This document shows, piece after piece, positions 32,251 to 40,218 of a DNA stretch of 64,000 bases. Under the pieces are notes generated by a model, which did no database searches, was not told the DNA's origin, and saw only the letters and a program-made list of their open reading frames with translations. Position numbers and translations under genes: made by a program. The DNA comes from Treponema bryantii (GTDB lineage: Bacteria; Spirochaetota; Spirochaetia; Treponematales; Treponemataceae). Location: positions 1,054,001 to 1,118,000 of the forward strand of contig NZ_AP025286.1 in assembly GCF_036492245.1 (NCBI RefSeq), written 5' to 3'. Positions within the stretch are counted from its first letter, which is position 1, and each line of letters starts with the position of its first letter.

Positions 32251-33402
32251 TTTTAAAGATTTCAACATCTTCTTGTTTTCATACATTGCCTGATCGGCAC
32301 GTTTGAATACATCACAGAAGCTGGTATCGCGTCTGTGGTCATAAACTGCAAAGCCGGATGCAAATGATTTCTTTTCAAAAAGTGGAACATCTTTGTTAAT
32401 TTCTCTTATAGATAAATCATCTACAGTCTGTTTAAGTTTATCAATTTTTTCGTAATCGTCATTCTGCAGAATAATTACAAATTCATCGCCGCCGATTCTG
32501 AAAACCGGACTATGTTTAAAAATATTGCAGATTGTTTTACAACAGGAGATTAAGTATTTATCTCCCACTTCATGGCCAAAACTATCATTTACAATTTTGA
32601 GATTATTAAGATCACATTCACAGACTGCGAATTTTATGCCTTCTGCCTTGCATTCTATCATTTTGTTAAAATCTTCAACAATATCATTATATGAAACACG
32701 GCTATGAACTTTAGTCAGGGCATCATGATGAGAAATCTTTTTTTCTACGTTGATTGTTTCAATCATAACATGGCGCAGCATATTCTGAATACAGATATAT
32801 AATAATACTGCGGTAACACAAATACTCATGTATCCGGAATTGATTTCCCCATTTATTGTATTTGCTGCCTGTCCAACAATCATAATAGAAGTAATTAAAA
32901 GAATGTTTATAAGGTATCGAATTTTTGCTCGGATACCATTCAGAATAAAAACAAAAAGTACATATATAAAATCTAAGACACAAAATAAAAGATATGACCA
33001 GTATGCATTGCCTCTGTGAAAAATACTGTCAGAATCAATATAGAAAACAATTCCAGTGAAAAGAGAGATAACCTCTATAATGACATTGAGTGTCATAATT
33101 ATCAGCATTGGTTTTACAGACTTTCTCATTCCGCTGCTTCGTGCAAGACAGATTCCAAGGTAAGGGGAAATACAGAATTCTGTAAAGGTTATAAACCAGT
33201 GAATCTTTTGAGAAAAAAGATTTGTCTTATCTGATAATACACCGCAGTATTCAAAACATGCTCCGATAGCTGCAAGAATAAAAGTAATTCTGAACCATTT
33301 TATGTCATCTTTATTAAGAATAGTATTCTTGCCGACATCGATAGCAAGGATAATCATACTGAGAACACAGATTATTATTGTAACTGTATAATTCGGATCC
33401 AT
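32248..33402 (-). CDS. Membrane diguanylate cyclase (GGDEF)
   Basis: The 384-residue protein starts with about seven membrane helices (1-215) and ends with a GGDEF domain. SHHDALTKVHSRVSYND is the entry motif, DLNNLKIVNDSFGHEVGD the metal and base-binding stretch, and GGDEF (304-308, in FRIGGDEFVIIL) is intact, so it should make cyclic di-GMP. The usual RxxD inhibitory site five residues upstream is absent (the segment reads KHSPVFR). The membrane part resembles that of the degenerate relative at 22130. It faces the sensor-tailed ammonium channel gene; a functional link is only suggested by position. Confidence 0.93.
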   Translation of the reverse strand: MDPNYTVTIIICVLSMIILAIDVGKNTILNKDDIKWFRITFILAAIGACFEYCGVLSDKTNLFSQKIHWFITFTEFCISPYLGICLARSSGMRKSVKPMLIIMTLNVIIEVISLFTGIVFYIDSDSIFHRGNAYWSYLLFCVLDFIYVLFVFILNGIRAKIRYLINILLITSIMIVGQAANTINGEINSGYMSICVTAVLLYICIQNMLRHVMIETINVEKKISHHDALTKVHSRVSYNDIVEDFNKMIECKAEGIKFAVCECDLNNLKIVNDSFGHEVGDKYLISCCKTICNIFKHSPVFRIGGDEFVIILQNDDYEKIDKLKQTVDDLSIREINKDVPLFEKKSFASGFAVYDHRRDTSFCDVFKRADQAMYENKKMLKSLK

Positions 33403-33502
33403 ATTTAGATTTCTCTTACTACTATTATAAACTACATTTTATGAATTTTACAAAATAAAGTTTTTCTGTTTATGTGCTTTTATTAACAACTTGTTAATTT
33501 CT

Positions 33503-33531
33503 TTGCTTTAGTTCTGTTTCTGTGATATAAT
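33503..33531 (+). promoter_or_regulatory. Promoter of the hypB operon
   Basis: TTGCTT (33503-33508), 17 bases, TATAAT (33526-33531). The palindrome at 33538 begins right at the expected transcript start. Confidence 0.75.
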
Positions 33532-33537
33532 AGATGT

Positions 33538-33570
33538 CTGATAGTAATACTATCAGTAGTATCACTATCA
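33538..33570. promoter_or_regulatory. Operator of the hypB operon
   Basis: CTGATAGTAATACTATCAG (33538-33556) is a perfect 8+3+8 palindrome just downstream of the -10 box, followed by another CTATCA half-site (33565-33570). A near copy, CTGATAGTAACGCTATCAC, lies in the promoter of the opposing gene at 39149-39167. A repressor binding here would block transcription; the regulator is unknown. Confidence 0.75.
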
Positions 33571-33585
33571 CAGGAGTCTCTTTTT

Positions 33586-34254
33586 ATGAATGATGTTCGT
33601 GTTATCGAGGTAAAGGAAAATATCCTTGCCGACAACGACAAAGAAGCTCAGATTCTTCGTGATAAACTCAAATCTAAAAAGACCTTTCTTATGAATCTGA
33701 TGTCGTCTCCGGGGAGTGGAAAAACAACTACGCTTCTGCGTACTGTTGAACAGCTAAAAGACAAAATCAAAATTGGAATAATGGAAGCAGATATTGATTC
33801 TGATGTTGATGCAAAGACTATGGCCAGTGCCGGCGTAAAGTCTATTCAGCTTCATACGGGTGGTATGTGCCATCTTGATGCTGCAATGACTGAGCAGGGC
33901 TTGAATGAACTGAATTATGATGGACTTGATCTTGTTGTGCTTGAAAACGTAGGAAATCTTATCTGCCCGGCAGAATTTGATACAGGGGCAGCTAAAAATG
34001 TAATGATTCTTTCTGTTCCGGAAGGTCATGATAAGCCGCTTAAATATACTTTAATGTTCAGCAAGGTTGATGCCCTTATCATCAACAAAATTGATGTAGC
34101 ACCTTATTTTGATTTTGATATGGACAAACTGCGCGAATATGTGCTCAAACTCAACAAAAATGTAAAAATCTTCCCGATTTCTGCAAAGACTGGGGAAGGT
34201 GTCGAAGAGTGGTGTCAGTGGTTACTTGATGAGGTAAATGCTCATAACAAGTAA
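33586..34254 (+). CDS. hypB: Nickel-insertion GTPase HypB
   Basis: This 222-residue GTPase delivers nickel to [NiFe] hydrogenase or other nickel enzymes. The P-loop is SPGSGKTTT (41-49), with MEADIDSDVD following, GGMCHLD holding the conserved Cys-His metal pair, ENVGNLICPAEFD and NKIDVAPYF for guanine recognition. The His-rich nickel-storage leader of some HypB proteins is absent. CAGGAG precedes the ATG. It heads an operon with a Fe-S flavoprotein, hypA and a DUF5692-like membrane protein. No hydrogenase, urease or CODH subunit lies in the window, so its client is unknown. Confidence 0.95.
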   Translation: MNDVRVIEVKENILADNDKEAQILRDKLKSKKTFLMNLMSSPGSGKTTTLLRTVEQLKDKIKIGIMEADIDSDVDAKTMASAGVKSIQLHTGGMCHLDAAMTEQGLNELNYDGLDLVVLENVGNLICPAEFDTGAAKNVMILSVPEGHDKPLKYTLMFSKVDALIINKIDVAPYFDFDMDKLREYVLKLNKNVKIFPISAKTGEGVEEWCQWLLDEVNAHNK

Positions 34255-34262
34255 AAAACTTC

Positions 34263-34334
34263 CGTCATTGCGAACCGAAGGTGAAGCAATCCATATTGTA
34301 GATTGCTTCGTCGCTTCCGCTCCTTGCAATGACG
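34263..34334. repeat. Dispersed hairpin repeat, copy 2
   Basis: Starts CGTCATTGCGAA and ends TTGCAATGACG, with GCAATC and GATTGC inside; the same element as at 369-437 but more diverged. It fills the gap between hypB and the flavoprotein gene, leaving the latter's GAGGAAA site free. Confidence 0.85.
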
Positions 34335-34355
34335 TAAATAAAGAGGAAATCAAAC

Positions 34356-37064
34356 ATGGCAGAAGTTAGACCTTTAATTCTGGAGCTCGGTCAGAAAATT
34401 ACAGATCGACTCGGTAGAAAAATAAATGAAAATGACCCTGAGTACTGGGGATTAAATGAAATCGTAACAGACGAGATGGCAGAAGTTGCGCTCAAAATGG
34501 ATGTGCGTAAAACTGTTACTCTTTCTCAGCTCGTAAAACTTACAGGTAAGTCGGAAGAATATCTTGAAAAAATCATGATGGATATGGCAATTGCCGGTCT
34601 TATCGAATATAACTGGGAAAATCCAAAACGCGAAAAGCAGTACATTCTGCCGATGTTTGTTCCAGGTAGTGCTGAGTTTACAAACATGAATCAGAAGCAG
34701 CTCGAAGAGCATCCAAAGCTCGGACGCTTCTTTGACCGCATGACCTTTGAACCTCTTACTAAGGTAACTCCAATGGTACCGGAGGGAGGGGCTGGTATTG
34801 GTATGCACGTAATTCCTGTTGAAAAGGCAATTGAAGCAGAAAACACAAGTGTCAGCGTAGAACACATTTCTCACTGGCTCGATAAATATGATGGAAAATA
34901 TGCTGCATCACCTTGTTCATGCCGCCTTAGCCGCCGTACTTACGAAGAAGGCTGTGCCGATGATCCTGAAGACTGGTGTATCGGTGTAGGCGATATGGCA
35001 GATTACCTTGTAGAAACAAAACGCGGTCACTATGTTACCCGCGAACAGGTTTATGAGATTTTGCAGCGCGCAGAAGACAACGGCTTTGTTCATCAGATTA
35101 CAAATATTGATGGTGAAAATAAGATATTTGCTATCTGTAACTGTAACGTAAATGTCTGCTACGCTCTCCGTACTTCTCAGCTTTTTAATACTCCAAATAT
35201 GTCACGCTCGGCTTATGTTGCCAGAACCGAAAGCGACAAGTGTGTTGCCTGCGGACGCTGTGTAGAATACTGTCCGGCCGGTGCGGTTAAGCTTGGTCAG
35301 AAGCTCTGTAAAAAAGACGGAAGCCGTGTAAGCTATCCAAAGCACATTCTTCCTGATAATCATAAGTGGTCAGAAGCAAACTGGGATGAAAACTACCGCG
35401 ATACTGCGCGCATCAACTGTTATTCAACCGGTACTGCTCCTTGTAAAACTGCATGTCCTGCACACATTGGTATTCAGGGCTACTTAAAGATGGCAAGTGA
35501 AGGCCGTTACACAGAAGCTCTTGAACTGATTAAAAAGGAAAATCCTTTCCCTGCAGTTTGTGGACGTATCTGTAATAAACGCTGTGAGGCTGCATGTACA
35601 CGCGGCACAATCGACGAAGCTATTGCTATTGATGAAGTAAAGAAATTTATTGCTCAGAAGGATCTGGATGCTAAGGTTCGTTTTATTCCTAAGAAGGTAA
35701 TTCCTTCGAACCGCGGCGAGTTCAGCCAGAAGATTGCAATTATCGGTGGTGGACCGGCAGGTCTTTCATGTGCTTTCTATCTTGCAGAAAAAGGTTACCG
35801 TCCTACAGTATTCGAAAAGAACAAGGTTGCCGGTGGTATGCTTGTTTACGGTATTCCATCATTCAAACTTGAAAAAGATGTAGTTGCTGCCGAAATCGAC
35901 GTAATGAAAGAAATGGGCGTTGAAATTAAGACCGGCGTAGAAGTTGGAAAAGACGTAACAATCGCACAGCTTCGTGAGCAGGGCTACAAAGCCTTCTATA
36001 TTGCAATCGGATGTCAGGGTGGCCGCAAGGCTGGCGTTCCTGGTGAAGATGCAGAAGGAGTAATGACTGCTGTAGACTTCCTGCGCACGGTTGCAGATGA
36101 TCACGACTTTAAGGTAAGCGGCAAGACTGTTGTTGTTGGTGGTGGTAACGTTGCAATTGATGTTAGTCGTACTGCATGGCGCTGCGGTGGAACTGATGTT
36201 CAGCAGTTCTGTCTTGAGCAGCGTAATGAAATGCCTGCTACTGTTGAAGAAATTGAAGAAGCCGAGGAAGAAGGAATTAAGATAAACTGCGGCTGGGGTC
36301 CAAAAGAGATTCTGACAAAGGAAGGTAAGGTTTGCGGAATCGTATTTAAGAAGTGCGTTTCTGTAAAAGACGAAACAGGCCGTTTTAATCCAAAATATGA
36401 TGAAGCTGATACTCTTACTGTTGAATGCGATAATGTTTTCCTTTCTATTGGACAGGCAATTGTATGGGGCGACATGCTTGCTGGTTCGAAGGTTGAGCTT
36501 GGCCGTGGAAATGGTGTGGTTGCCGATGCTGTAACTTACCAGACTGCAGAACCTGATATTTTTGCAGGTGGTGATGTTTACACAGGTCCTAAGTTTGCTA
36601 TTGATGCAATTGCTGCCGGTAAGAAGGCTGCGGTTTCTATTCACCGTTTTGTACAGCCTCATTCAACCTTGACAATCGGCCGCGACAAGCGTGAGTTCAT
36701 TGAACTTAATAAGGAAGATATTCTTGTTGAAGGATATGACAATACACCACGCCAGGTTCCTGGTTCAAAAACTACAGACAGTAAGTTTGCAGAAACAAAA
36801 CTCTGCTTTACAGAAGAGCAGATTAAGAAAGAAACTGCCCGCTGTTTGAGTTGTGGTCAGAGTATTGTTGATGAGAACAAGTGTATTGGTTGTGGTGTTT
36901 GTACAACTAAGTGTGCGTTCGATGCAATTAAACTTCACCGCGAGCATCCAAAGGCAAGCAGAATGACTAAGAGCGAAGATAAACTCAAAGCAATTCTGCC
37001 AAACATCCTCAAGCGCGAAGTAAAGATTCTGTTGAATCCGAATAGAAATTCAATGGAGAAGTAA
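34356..37064 (+). CDS. Multi-domain Fe-S flavoprotein oxidoreductase (GltD-like)
   Basis: The 902-residue protein appears to be a fusion. Residues 1-270 include a winged-helix-like start (TLSQLVKLTGKSEEYLEKIM) and a cysteine set (CSCRLSRR with later C-N-C-N-V-N-V-C). A 4Fe-4S motif follows (C296-x2-C299-x2-C302-x3-C306). Then comes the GltD/NfnL-type module: cysteine-rich CKTACPAHIGIQGYL and CGRICNKRCEAACTRG, the FAD loop GGGPAG (464-469) and the NAD(P) loop VVVGGGNVAIDVSR. A C-terminal cluster motif (C843-x2-C846-x2-C849-x3-C853) ends it. Such proteins pass electrons between NAD(P)H and ferredoxin-like partners. Its place between hypB and hypA is unusual for this family. The exact substrate is unknown. 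Confidence 0.88.
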   Translation: MAEVRPLILELGQKITDRLGRKINENDPEYWGLNEIVTDEMAEVALKMDVRKTVTLSQLVKLTGKSEEYLEKIMMDMAIAGLIEYNWENPKREKQYILPMFVPGSAEFTNMNQKQLEEHPKLGRFFDRMTFEPLTKVTPMVPEGGAGIGMHVIPVEKAIEAENTSVSVEHISHWLDKYDGKYAASPCSCRLSRRTYEEGCADDPEDWCIGVGDMADYLVETKRGHYVTREQVYEILQRAEDNGFVHQITNIDGENKIFAICNCNVNVCYALRTSQLFNTPNMSRSAYVARTESDKCVACGRCVEYCPAGAVKLGQKLCKKDGSRVSYPKHILPDNHKWSEANWDENYRDTARINCYSTGTAPCKTACPAHIGIQGYLKMASEGRYTEALELIKKENPFPAVCGRICNKRCEAACTRGTIDEAIAIDEVKKFIAQKDLDAKVRFIPKKVIPSNRGEFSQKIAIIGGGPAGLSCAFYLAEKGYRPTVFEKNKVAGGMLVYGIPSFKLEKDVVAAEIDVMKEMGVEIKTGVEVGKDVTIAQLREQGYKAFYIAIGCQGGRKAGVPGEDAEGVMTAVDFLRTVADDHDFKVSGKTVVVGGGNVAIDVSRTAWRCGGTDVQQFCLEQRNEMPATVEEIEEAEEEGIKINCGWGPKEILTKEGKVCGIVFKKCVSVKDETGRFNPKYDEADTLTVECDNVFLSIGQAIVWGDMLAGSKVELGRGNGVVADAVTYQTAEPDIFAGGDVYTGPKFAIDAIAAGKKAAVSIHRFVQPHSTLTIGRDKREFIELNKEDILVEGYDNTPRQVPGSKTTDSKFAETKLCFTEEQIKKETARCLSCGQSIVDENKCIGCGVCTTKCAFDAIKLHREHPKASRMTKSEDKLKAILPNILKREVKILLNPNRNSMEK

Positions 37065-37092
37065 AATTACCCTGACAAAGGAGACATATATT

Positions 37093-37161
37093 CGTCATTG
37101 CGAGCGTAGCGAAGCAATCCATTAAATAGATTGCTTCGTCGCTGCGCTTCTCGTAATGACG
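37093..37161. repeat. Dispersed hairpin repeat, copy 3, splitting the hypA leader
   Basis: Starts CGTCATTGCGAG and ends CTCGTAATGACG, the same element as at 369-437 with one arm mismatch. An AAAGGAG site (37077-37083) lies before it and the hypA ATG (37171) after it, as if the repeat had entered between ribosome binding site and start codon. Its last bases contain an in-frame ATG (37156). Confidence 0.85.
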
Positions 37162-37170
37162 CGTAAAATT

Positions 37171-37515
37171 ATGCACGAACTAGGTATCGTCTTTCACGTA
37201 ATCAAGCGTCTCGAAAATCTTGCCGCCGAACAGAACCTGCAGCAGATTCAAAGTGTAACGCTTGAGCTCGGAGAGGTAAGTGGAGTAGTACCGGAGTTTC
37301 TTGAAGACGGCTGGAAGTGGGCAGTGAAAAAATCTCCCATTATGGAAAATGCCGCCCTCAAAATAGAAACTCTTCCTGCCGTAAGCTTCTGCAATGTCTG
37401 CGGTAAGACTTACGGCACGGTTGAAAATGGTAAAACTTGTCCGCACTGCAAAAGCGAAGATACGGTTTTGCAGACGGGCAATGAAATGAATATAAAGGAA
37501 ATTGAAGCGTGTTAG
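37171..37515 (+). CDS. hypA: Nickel metallochaperone HypA
   Basis: The protein has 114 residues from the ATG at 37171. The first residues are Met-His-Glu-Leu; the N-terminal His2-Glu3 pair binds nickel in HypA, which fixes this start. An earlier in-frame ATG at 37156, inside the hairpin repeat, would add five residues and block the nickel site. The zinc site is C-N-V-C ... C-P-H-C near residues 75-95. HypA hands nickel to the client enzyme together with HypB. No ribosome binding site directly precedes the ATG; the nearest, AAAGGAG, lies on the far side of the repeat. The gene is split from hypB by the flavoprotein gene, unlike common hypAB pairs. Confidence 0.93.
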   Translation: MHELGIVFHVIKRLENLAAEQNLQQIQSVTLELGEVSGVVPEFLEDGWKWAVKKSPIMENAALKIETLPAVSFCNVCGKTYGTVENGKTCPHCKSEDTVLQTGNEMNIKEIEAC

Positions 37516-37527
37516 GAGGTATATGAC

Positions 37528-38640
37528 ATGTTATTTCAACTTTATGGATCAACAGTAGCAACTCAGTTGCTTGGTTGGTGTTTAGTTTTCCTCGGTCTCA
37601 TTCTTTTGAATGAACTTGGTAGAACAAAGTTTGGTGGTGTTCTTGTATTCTTCATCGTTCCTGCTGCATTGACAGTTTACTTTATTGTAGCTGCTATCGG
37701 AAAGAACTCATTTGCCTCAGAATGGTATGTAATTAAGTATATGGGCGGCTGGTTCCATTATGCTAAGTTGTATGCCGCGACTATCGGATGTATTGGTTTT
37801 ATTTTCCTTGCAAGAAAATGGACTGCTCTTGGAAAAGCTGAATGGTTCAAATGCTGGCCATTTATTATCGTAGCTATCAACATTCTTATTGCAGTAGCTT
37901 CAGATTTCGAATCTGCTGTCAAAGGTGGAATCTCTGGTGGCTGGTGGGTATCAAACGAAGGTGTATTCCTTTACGGTGGATGGTGGAACCTTCTCAACGG
38001 TCTCGCAGGTATCATCAACATTGCTTGTATGACTGGATGGTGGGGAATCTACTCATCAAAGAAAGGAAAACTCGAAAAGCAGGATATGCTCTGGCCTGAT
38101 ATGACATGGATGTTTATCATTGCTTATGATGTATGGAACTTCGAATATACATATCTGAACCTTCCAACACACTCATGGTACTGCGGTCTTGCACTTCTTC
38201 TCGCTCCAACATTTGCAGCTACATTCTGGAACAAGGGTGGCTGGATTCAGAACCGCGCATTCACTCTTTCAATCTGGTGTATGTTCGCTCAGGTTGTACC
38301 ATTCCAGTTGACTAAGCCATTCTCTGTACTCCCTTCTGTTTATGCAGGAGCTCCTCAGGACGGAACTGGTGCACAGGCTCTGTATGATGCTTCTATGGCT
38401 ATCTACAATAATCCTGCAATTGCCAACAACGGACCTGAAGTTCAGCAGGCTATCGCTAAGATGGGAATTACAGCTGATCCAAAAGCTCAGGGTGTAATCG
38501 CTGTTCTTGCTCTTGTAATCAACGTTCTTGTTCTTGCTGCTATCTGTAAGAAAGCATTTGCTACAAAGACAAATCCATATACAAAAGAGATATGGAAAGG
38601 AACAAAGGATTTCGAAGAAGCTATGGCTCGCGCTGAATAA
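37528..38640 (+). CDS. DUF5692-like polytopic membrane protein
   Basis: The 370-residue protein has about nine membrane helices and is rich in Trp (for example GGWWNLLNGLAG and CMTGWWGIY). An outside loop of about 50 residues (GAPQDGTGAQALYDAS to ITADPKAQG) precedes the last helix. I recall this arrangement as the DUF5692 family, without known function. Conserved acidic and aromatic residues inside helices (SDFESA, YDVWNFEYTY) hint at transport or a redox role. An AGGAGG site ends eight bases before the ATG and the gene starts 12 bases after hypA, so it belongs to the hypB operon. A terminator follows directly after the stop. Confidence 0.75.
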   Translation: MLFQLYGSTVATQLLGWCLVFLGLILLNELGRTKFGGVLVFFIVPAALTVYFIVAAIGKNSFASEWYVIKYMGGWFHYAKLYAATIGCIGFIFLARKWTALGKAEWFKCWPFIIVAINILIAVASDFESAVKGGISGGWWVSNEGVFLYGGWWNLLNGLAGIINIACMTGWWGIYSSKKGKLEKQDMLWPDMTWMFIIAYDVWNFEYTYLNLPTHSWYCGLALLLAPTFAATFWNKGGWIQNRAFTLSIWCMFAQVVPFQLTKPFSVLPSVYAGAPQDGTGAQALYDASMAIYNNPAIANNGPEVQQAIAKMGITADPKAQGVIAVLALVINVLVLAAICKKAFATKTNPYTKEIWKGTKDFEEAMARAE

Positions 38641-38641
38641 A

Positions 38642-38673
38642 AAAAATCCCCGGTTTTGACCGGGGATTTTTTT
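38642..38673. terminator. Bidirectional terminator
   Basis: AAATCCCCGGT and ACCGGGGATTT form an 11-bp stem with a four-base loop, flanked by A on the left and T on the right, so it can act for both convergent genes. Its right edge overlaps the stop of the minus-strand gene. Confidence 0.93.
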
Positions 38674-39100
38674 ATGCCAGTGCGGCAAACAGTATATCTA
38701 CTGAAAACATAAGGGCTGTACCTAGTACAACTCGTAAGGCAGGTCTAAAACGGCCTGCTTTTTTTATTTCACTTTCAGATTTCTGTGATTTTTTCCATGC
38801 GAAATAACATATAATTCCCCAGACTGCAGTAACAACAACAGACATTGTTGTTCCTACTGTTGCAATTTCGTGAAGCATAACTGCTGTATCTTCTGGAGTT
38901 TTAAGTGCAGTAAGGAATGGCGGATAGAAAGTAACTTCGCCATGATAAATGTGTTCTGCGGCGAGAATTACACTTCCTCCATAAAGCATCTGCTGAAGAA
39001 CTGAGATACGGTTTTTCCATTCAGGTTTATCTTTTAATGCAGTGTGTTTGATTACACTTGTTACAATTGCTTCTGCTAAAGGCGCGGTAAAACAAGCCAT
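38672..39100 (-). CDS. Small membrane protein, co-regulated with hypB operon
   Basis: The 142-residue protein has three or four membrane helices. It begins MACFTAPLAEAIVTSVIKHT, continues with an AAEHIYHGE and a MLHEIATVGTTMS segment (His and Glu placed inside or at the ends of helices) and ends with a helix carrying VDILFAALA. I do not recognise a named family. AAGGAGG precedes the ATG. It converges on the DUF5692-like gene and its promoter carries nearly the same palindrome as the hypB promoter, so it is likely part of the same system; its His/Glu residues could bind a metal, which is a guess. Confidence 0.75.
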   Translation of the reverse strand: MACFTAPLAEAIVTSVIKHTALKDKPEWKNRISVLQQMLYGGSVILAAEHIYHGEVTFYPPFLTALKTPEDTAVMLHEIATVGTTMSVVVTAVWGIICYFAWKKSQKSESEIKKAGRFRPALRVVLGTALMFSVDILFAALA

Positions 39101-39134
39101 ATAGGCCTCCTTATATTTAATATATAACTAATTC

Positions 39135-39167
39135 ATTATATCATATATCTGATAGTAACGCTATCAC
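39135..39167 (-). promoter_or_regulatory. Promoter and operator of the small membrane protein
   Basis: On the minus strand TATAAT is the complement of 39135-39140. The palindrome TGATAG-TAACG-CTATCA (39150-39166) lies where the -35 box would be, and no good -35 is seen. Overlap of the operator with the -35 position could mean repression or activation. Confidence 0.7.
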
Positions 39168-39180
39168 TTTTTTTTCACCA

Positions 39181-39209
39181 TTGAAACTCCCTGTCAAATT
39201 TACTAAAAT
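39181..39209 (+). promoter_or_regulatory. Promoter of tpiA
   Basis: TTGAAA (39181-39186), 17 bases, TAAAAT (39204-39209). It lies back to back with the operator at 39150-39166, about 15 bases away. Confidence 0.7.
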
Positions 39210-39240
39210 GCATTTATATAGAAGTCTATAAGGAGTTTTT

Positions 39241-39990
39241 ATGGCACGTACACATTATATCGCTGGAAACTGGAAGATGAACACAACAAAGGCAGAGGCT
39301 GTTGCTCTCGCAAAAGACCTTGTTGAACAGTTGAAGGGTAAAACAAACAAATATATGATTGGTGTTCCTTTTGTATACCTTGATGCAGTAGCTCAGGTTG
39401 TAAAGGGATCAAACATCATTCTCGCAGCTCAGGACTGTGCTGCTACAGATAACGGAGCTCACACAGGTGAAGTTTCTTGCGCTATGCTCAAGGATATCGG
39501 ATGTCAGTGTGTAATCCTCGGACACTCAGAGCGCCGCCACGAAATCGGTGAGTCTGATGAACTTATCAACAAGAAGGTTCGCAAGGCTCTCGCAAGTGGT
39601 CTCGAAGTTGATCTTTGTATTGGTGAACTTTTGAGCGAACGCGAAGCTGGTGAAGCAGAGCAGGTTTGTGCATTCCAGCTTTCTGCAGGTCTTGCTGGCG
39701 TAACAGAAGAACAGATGAAGAACGTAACAATTGCTTACGAACCAGTTTGGGCTATCGGTACTGGTAAAACAGCTACTCCAGATGACGCTCAGGCTATCCA
39801 CAAGTTCATCCGCGGATACATTGCAAAGCTCTACAACCAGAAGGTTGCTGATGAAGTAATCATCCAGTACGGTGGATCTATGAAAGCTTCTAACGCTCCA
39901 GAACTCCTCGCACAGCCAGATATCGACGGTGGTCTTATCGGTGGTGCAAGCTTGAAGGCTGAAACTTTCGTACCTATCTGCGTACTCTAA
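39241..39990 (+). CDS. tpiA: Triosephosphate isomerase
   Basis: This 249-residue enzyme interconverts dihydroxyacetone phosphate and glyceraldehyde 3-phosphate. IAGNWKMN holds the catalytic Lys, VILGHSERR the catalytic His, and AYEPVWAIGTGKTATPDDAQ the catalytic Glu and mobile loop; IQYGGSMKASNAPELL and GGLIGGASL bind phosphate. The length is normal. Codon choice is as biased as in gap and pgk. AAGGAG precedes the ATG. It has its own promoter and two terminator hairpins after the stop. Confidence 0.98.
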   Translation: MARTHYIAGNWKMNTTKAEAVALAKDLVEQLKGKTNKYMIGVPFVYLDAVAQVVKGSNIILAAQDCAATDNGAHTGEVSCAMLKDIGCQCVILGHSERRHEIGESDELINKKVRKALASGLEVDLCIGELLSEREAGEAEQVCAFQLSAGLAGVTEEQMKNVTIAYEPVWAIGTGKTATPDDAQAIHKFIRGYIAKLYNQKVADEVIIQYGGSMKASNAPELLAQPDIDGGLIGGASLKAETFVPICVL

Positions 39991-40061
39991 TTATATTTCG
40001 AAAAATACTAAAGGTCGGCAAGCACAGTTTGCCTCTGATCCTTTTTTTTCGATAATCCTAT

Positions 40062-40089
40062 AAAGAGCTGCTGGTGCAGCTCTTTTTTT
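40062..40089 (+). terminator. Intrinsic terminator of tpiA
   Basis: AAAGAGCTGC (40062-40071) pairs with GCAGCTCTTT (40076-40085), followed by a T-run. A weaker hairpin with a T-run (40010-40049) lies just before it. Bases 40090-40218 hold no gene that I can see. Confidence 0.9.
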
Positions 40090-40218
40090 AACGGATTTAC
40101 TATTATAGTCTTGTGAAAAATTCATCGTTTTTTATGCGTTGTTACTGACTACAAGCATTTATTTTCGTGATAAATTTCTGACTTAGATTATTCTTTTTAA
40201 TTTTTGTCGGATTGAGTT

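Noticed and set aside
35859-36662. 267-codon open frame on the minus strand within the flavoprotein gene
   Set aside because: Shadow of a conserved gene; rich in Asn, Ser and Cys as usual for antisense frames, with no family match.
40090-40218. Search for a small RNA or tRNA between tpiA and the propeller gene
   Set aside because: No cloverleaf, strong hairpin or clear promoter was visible.
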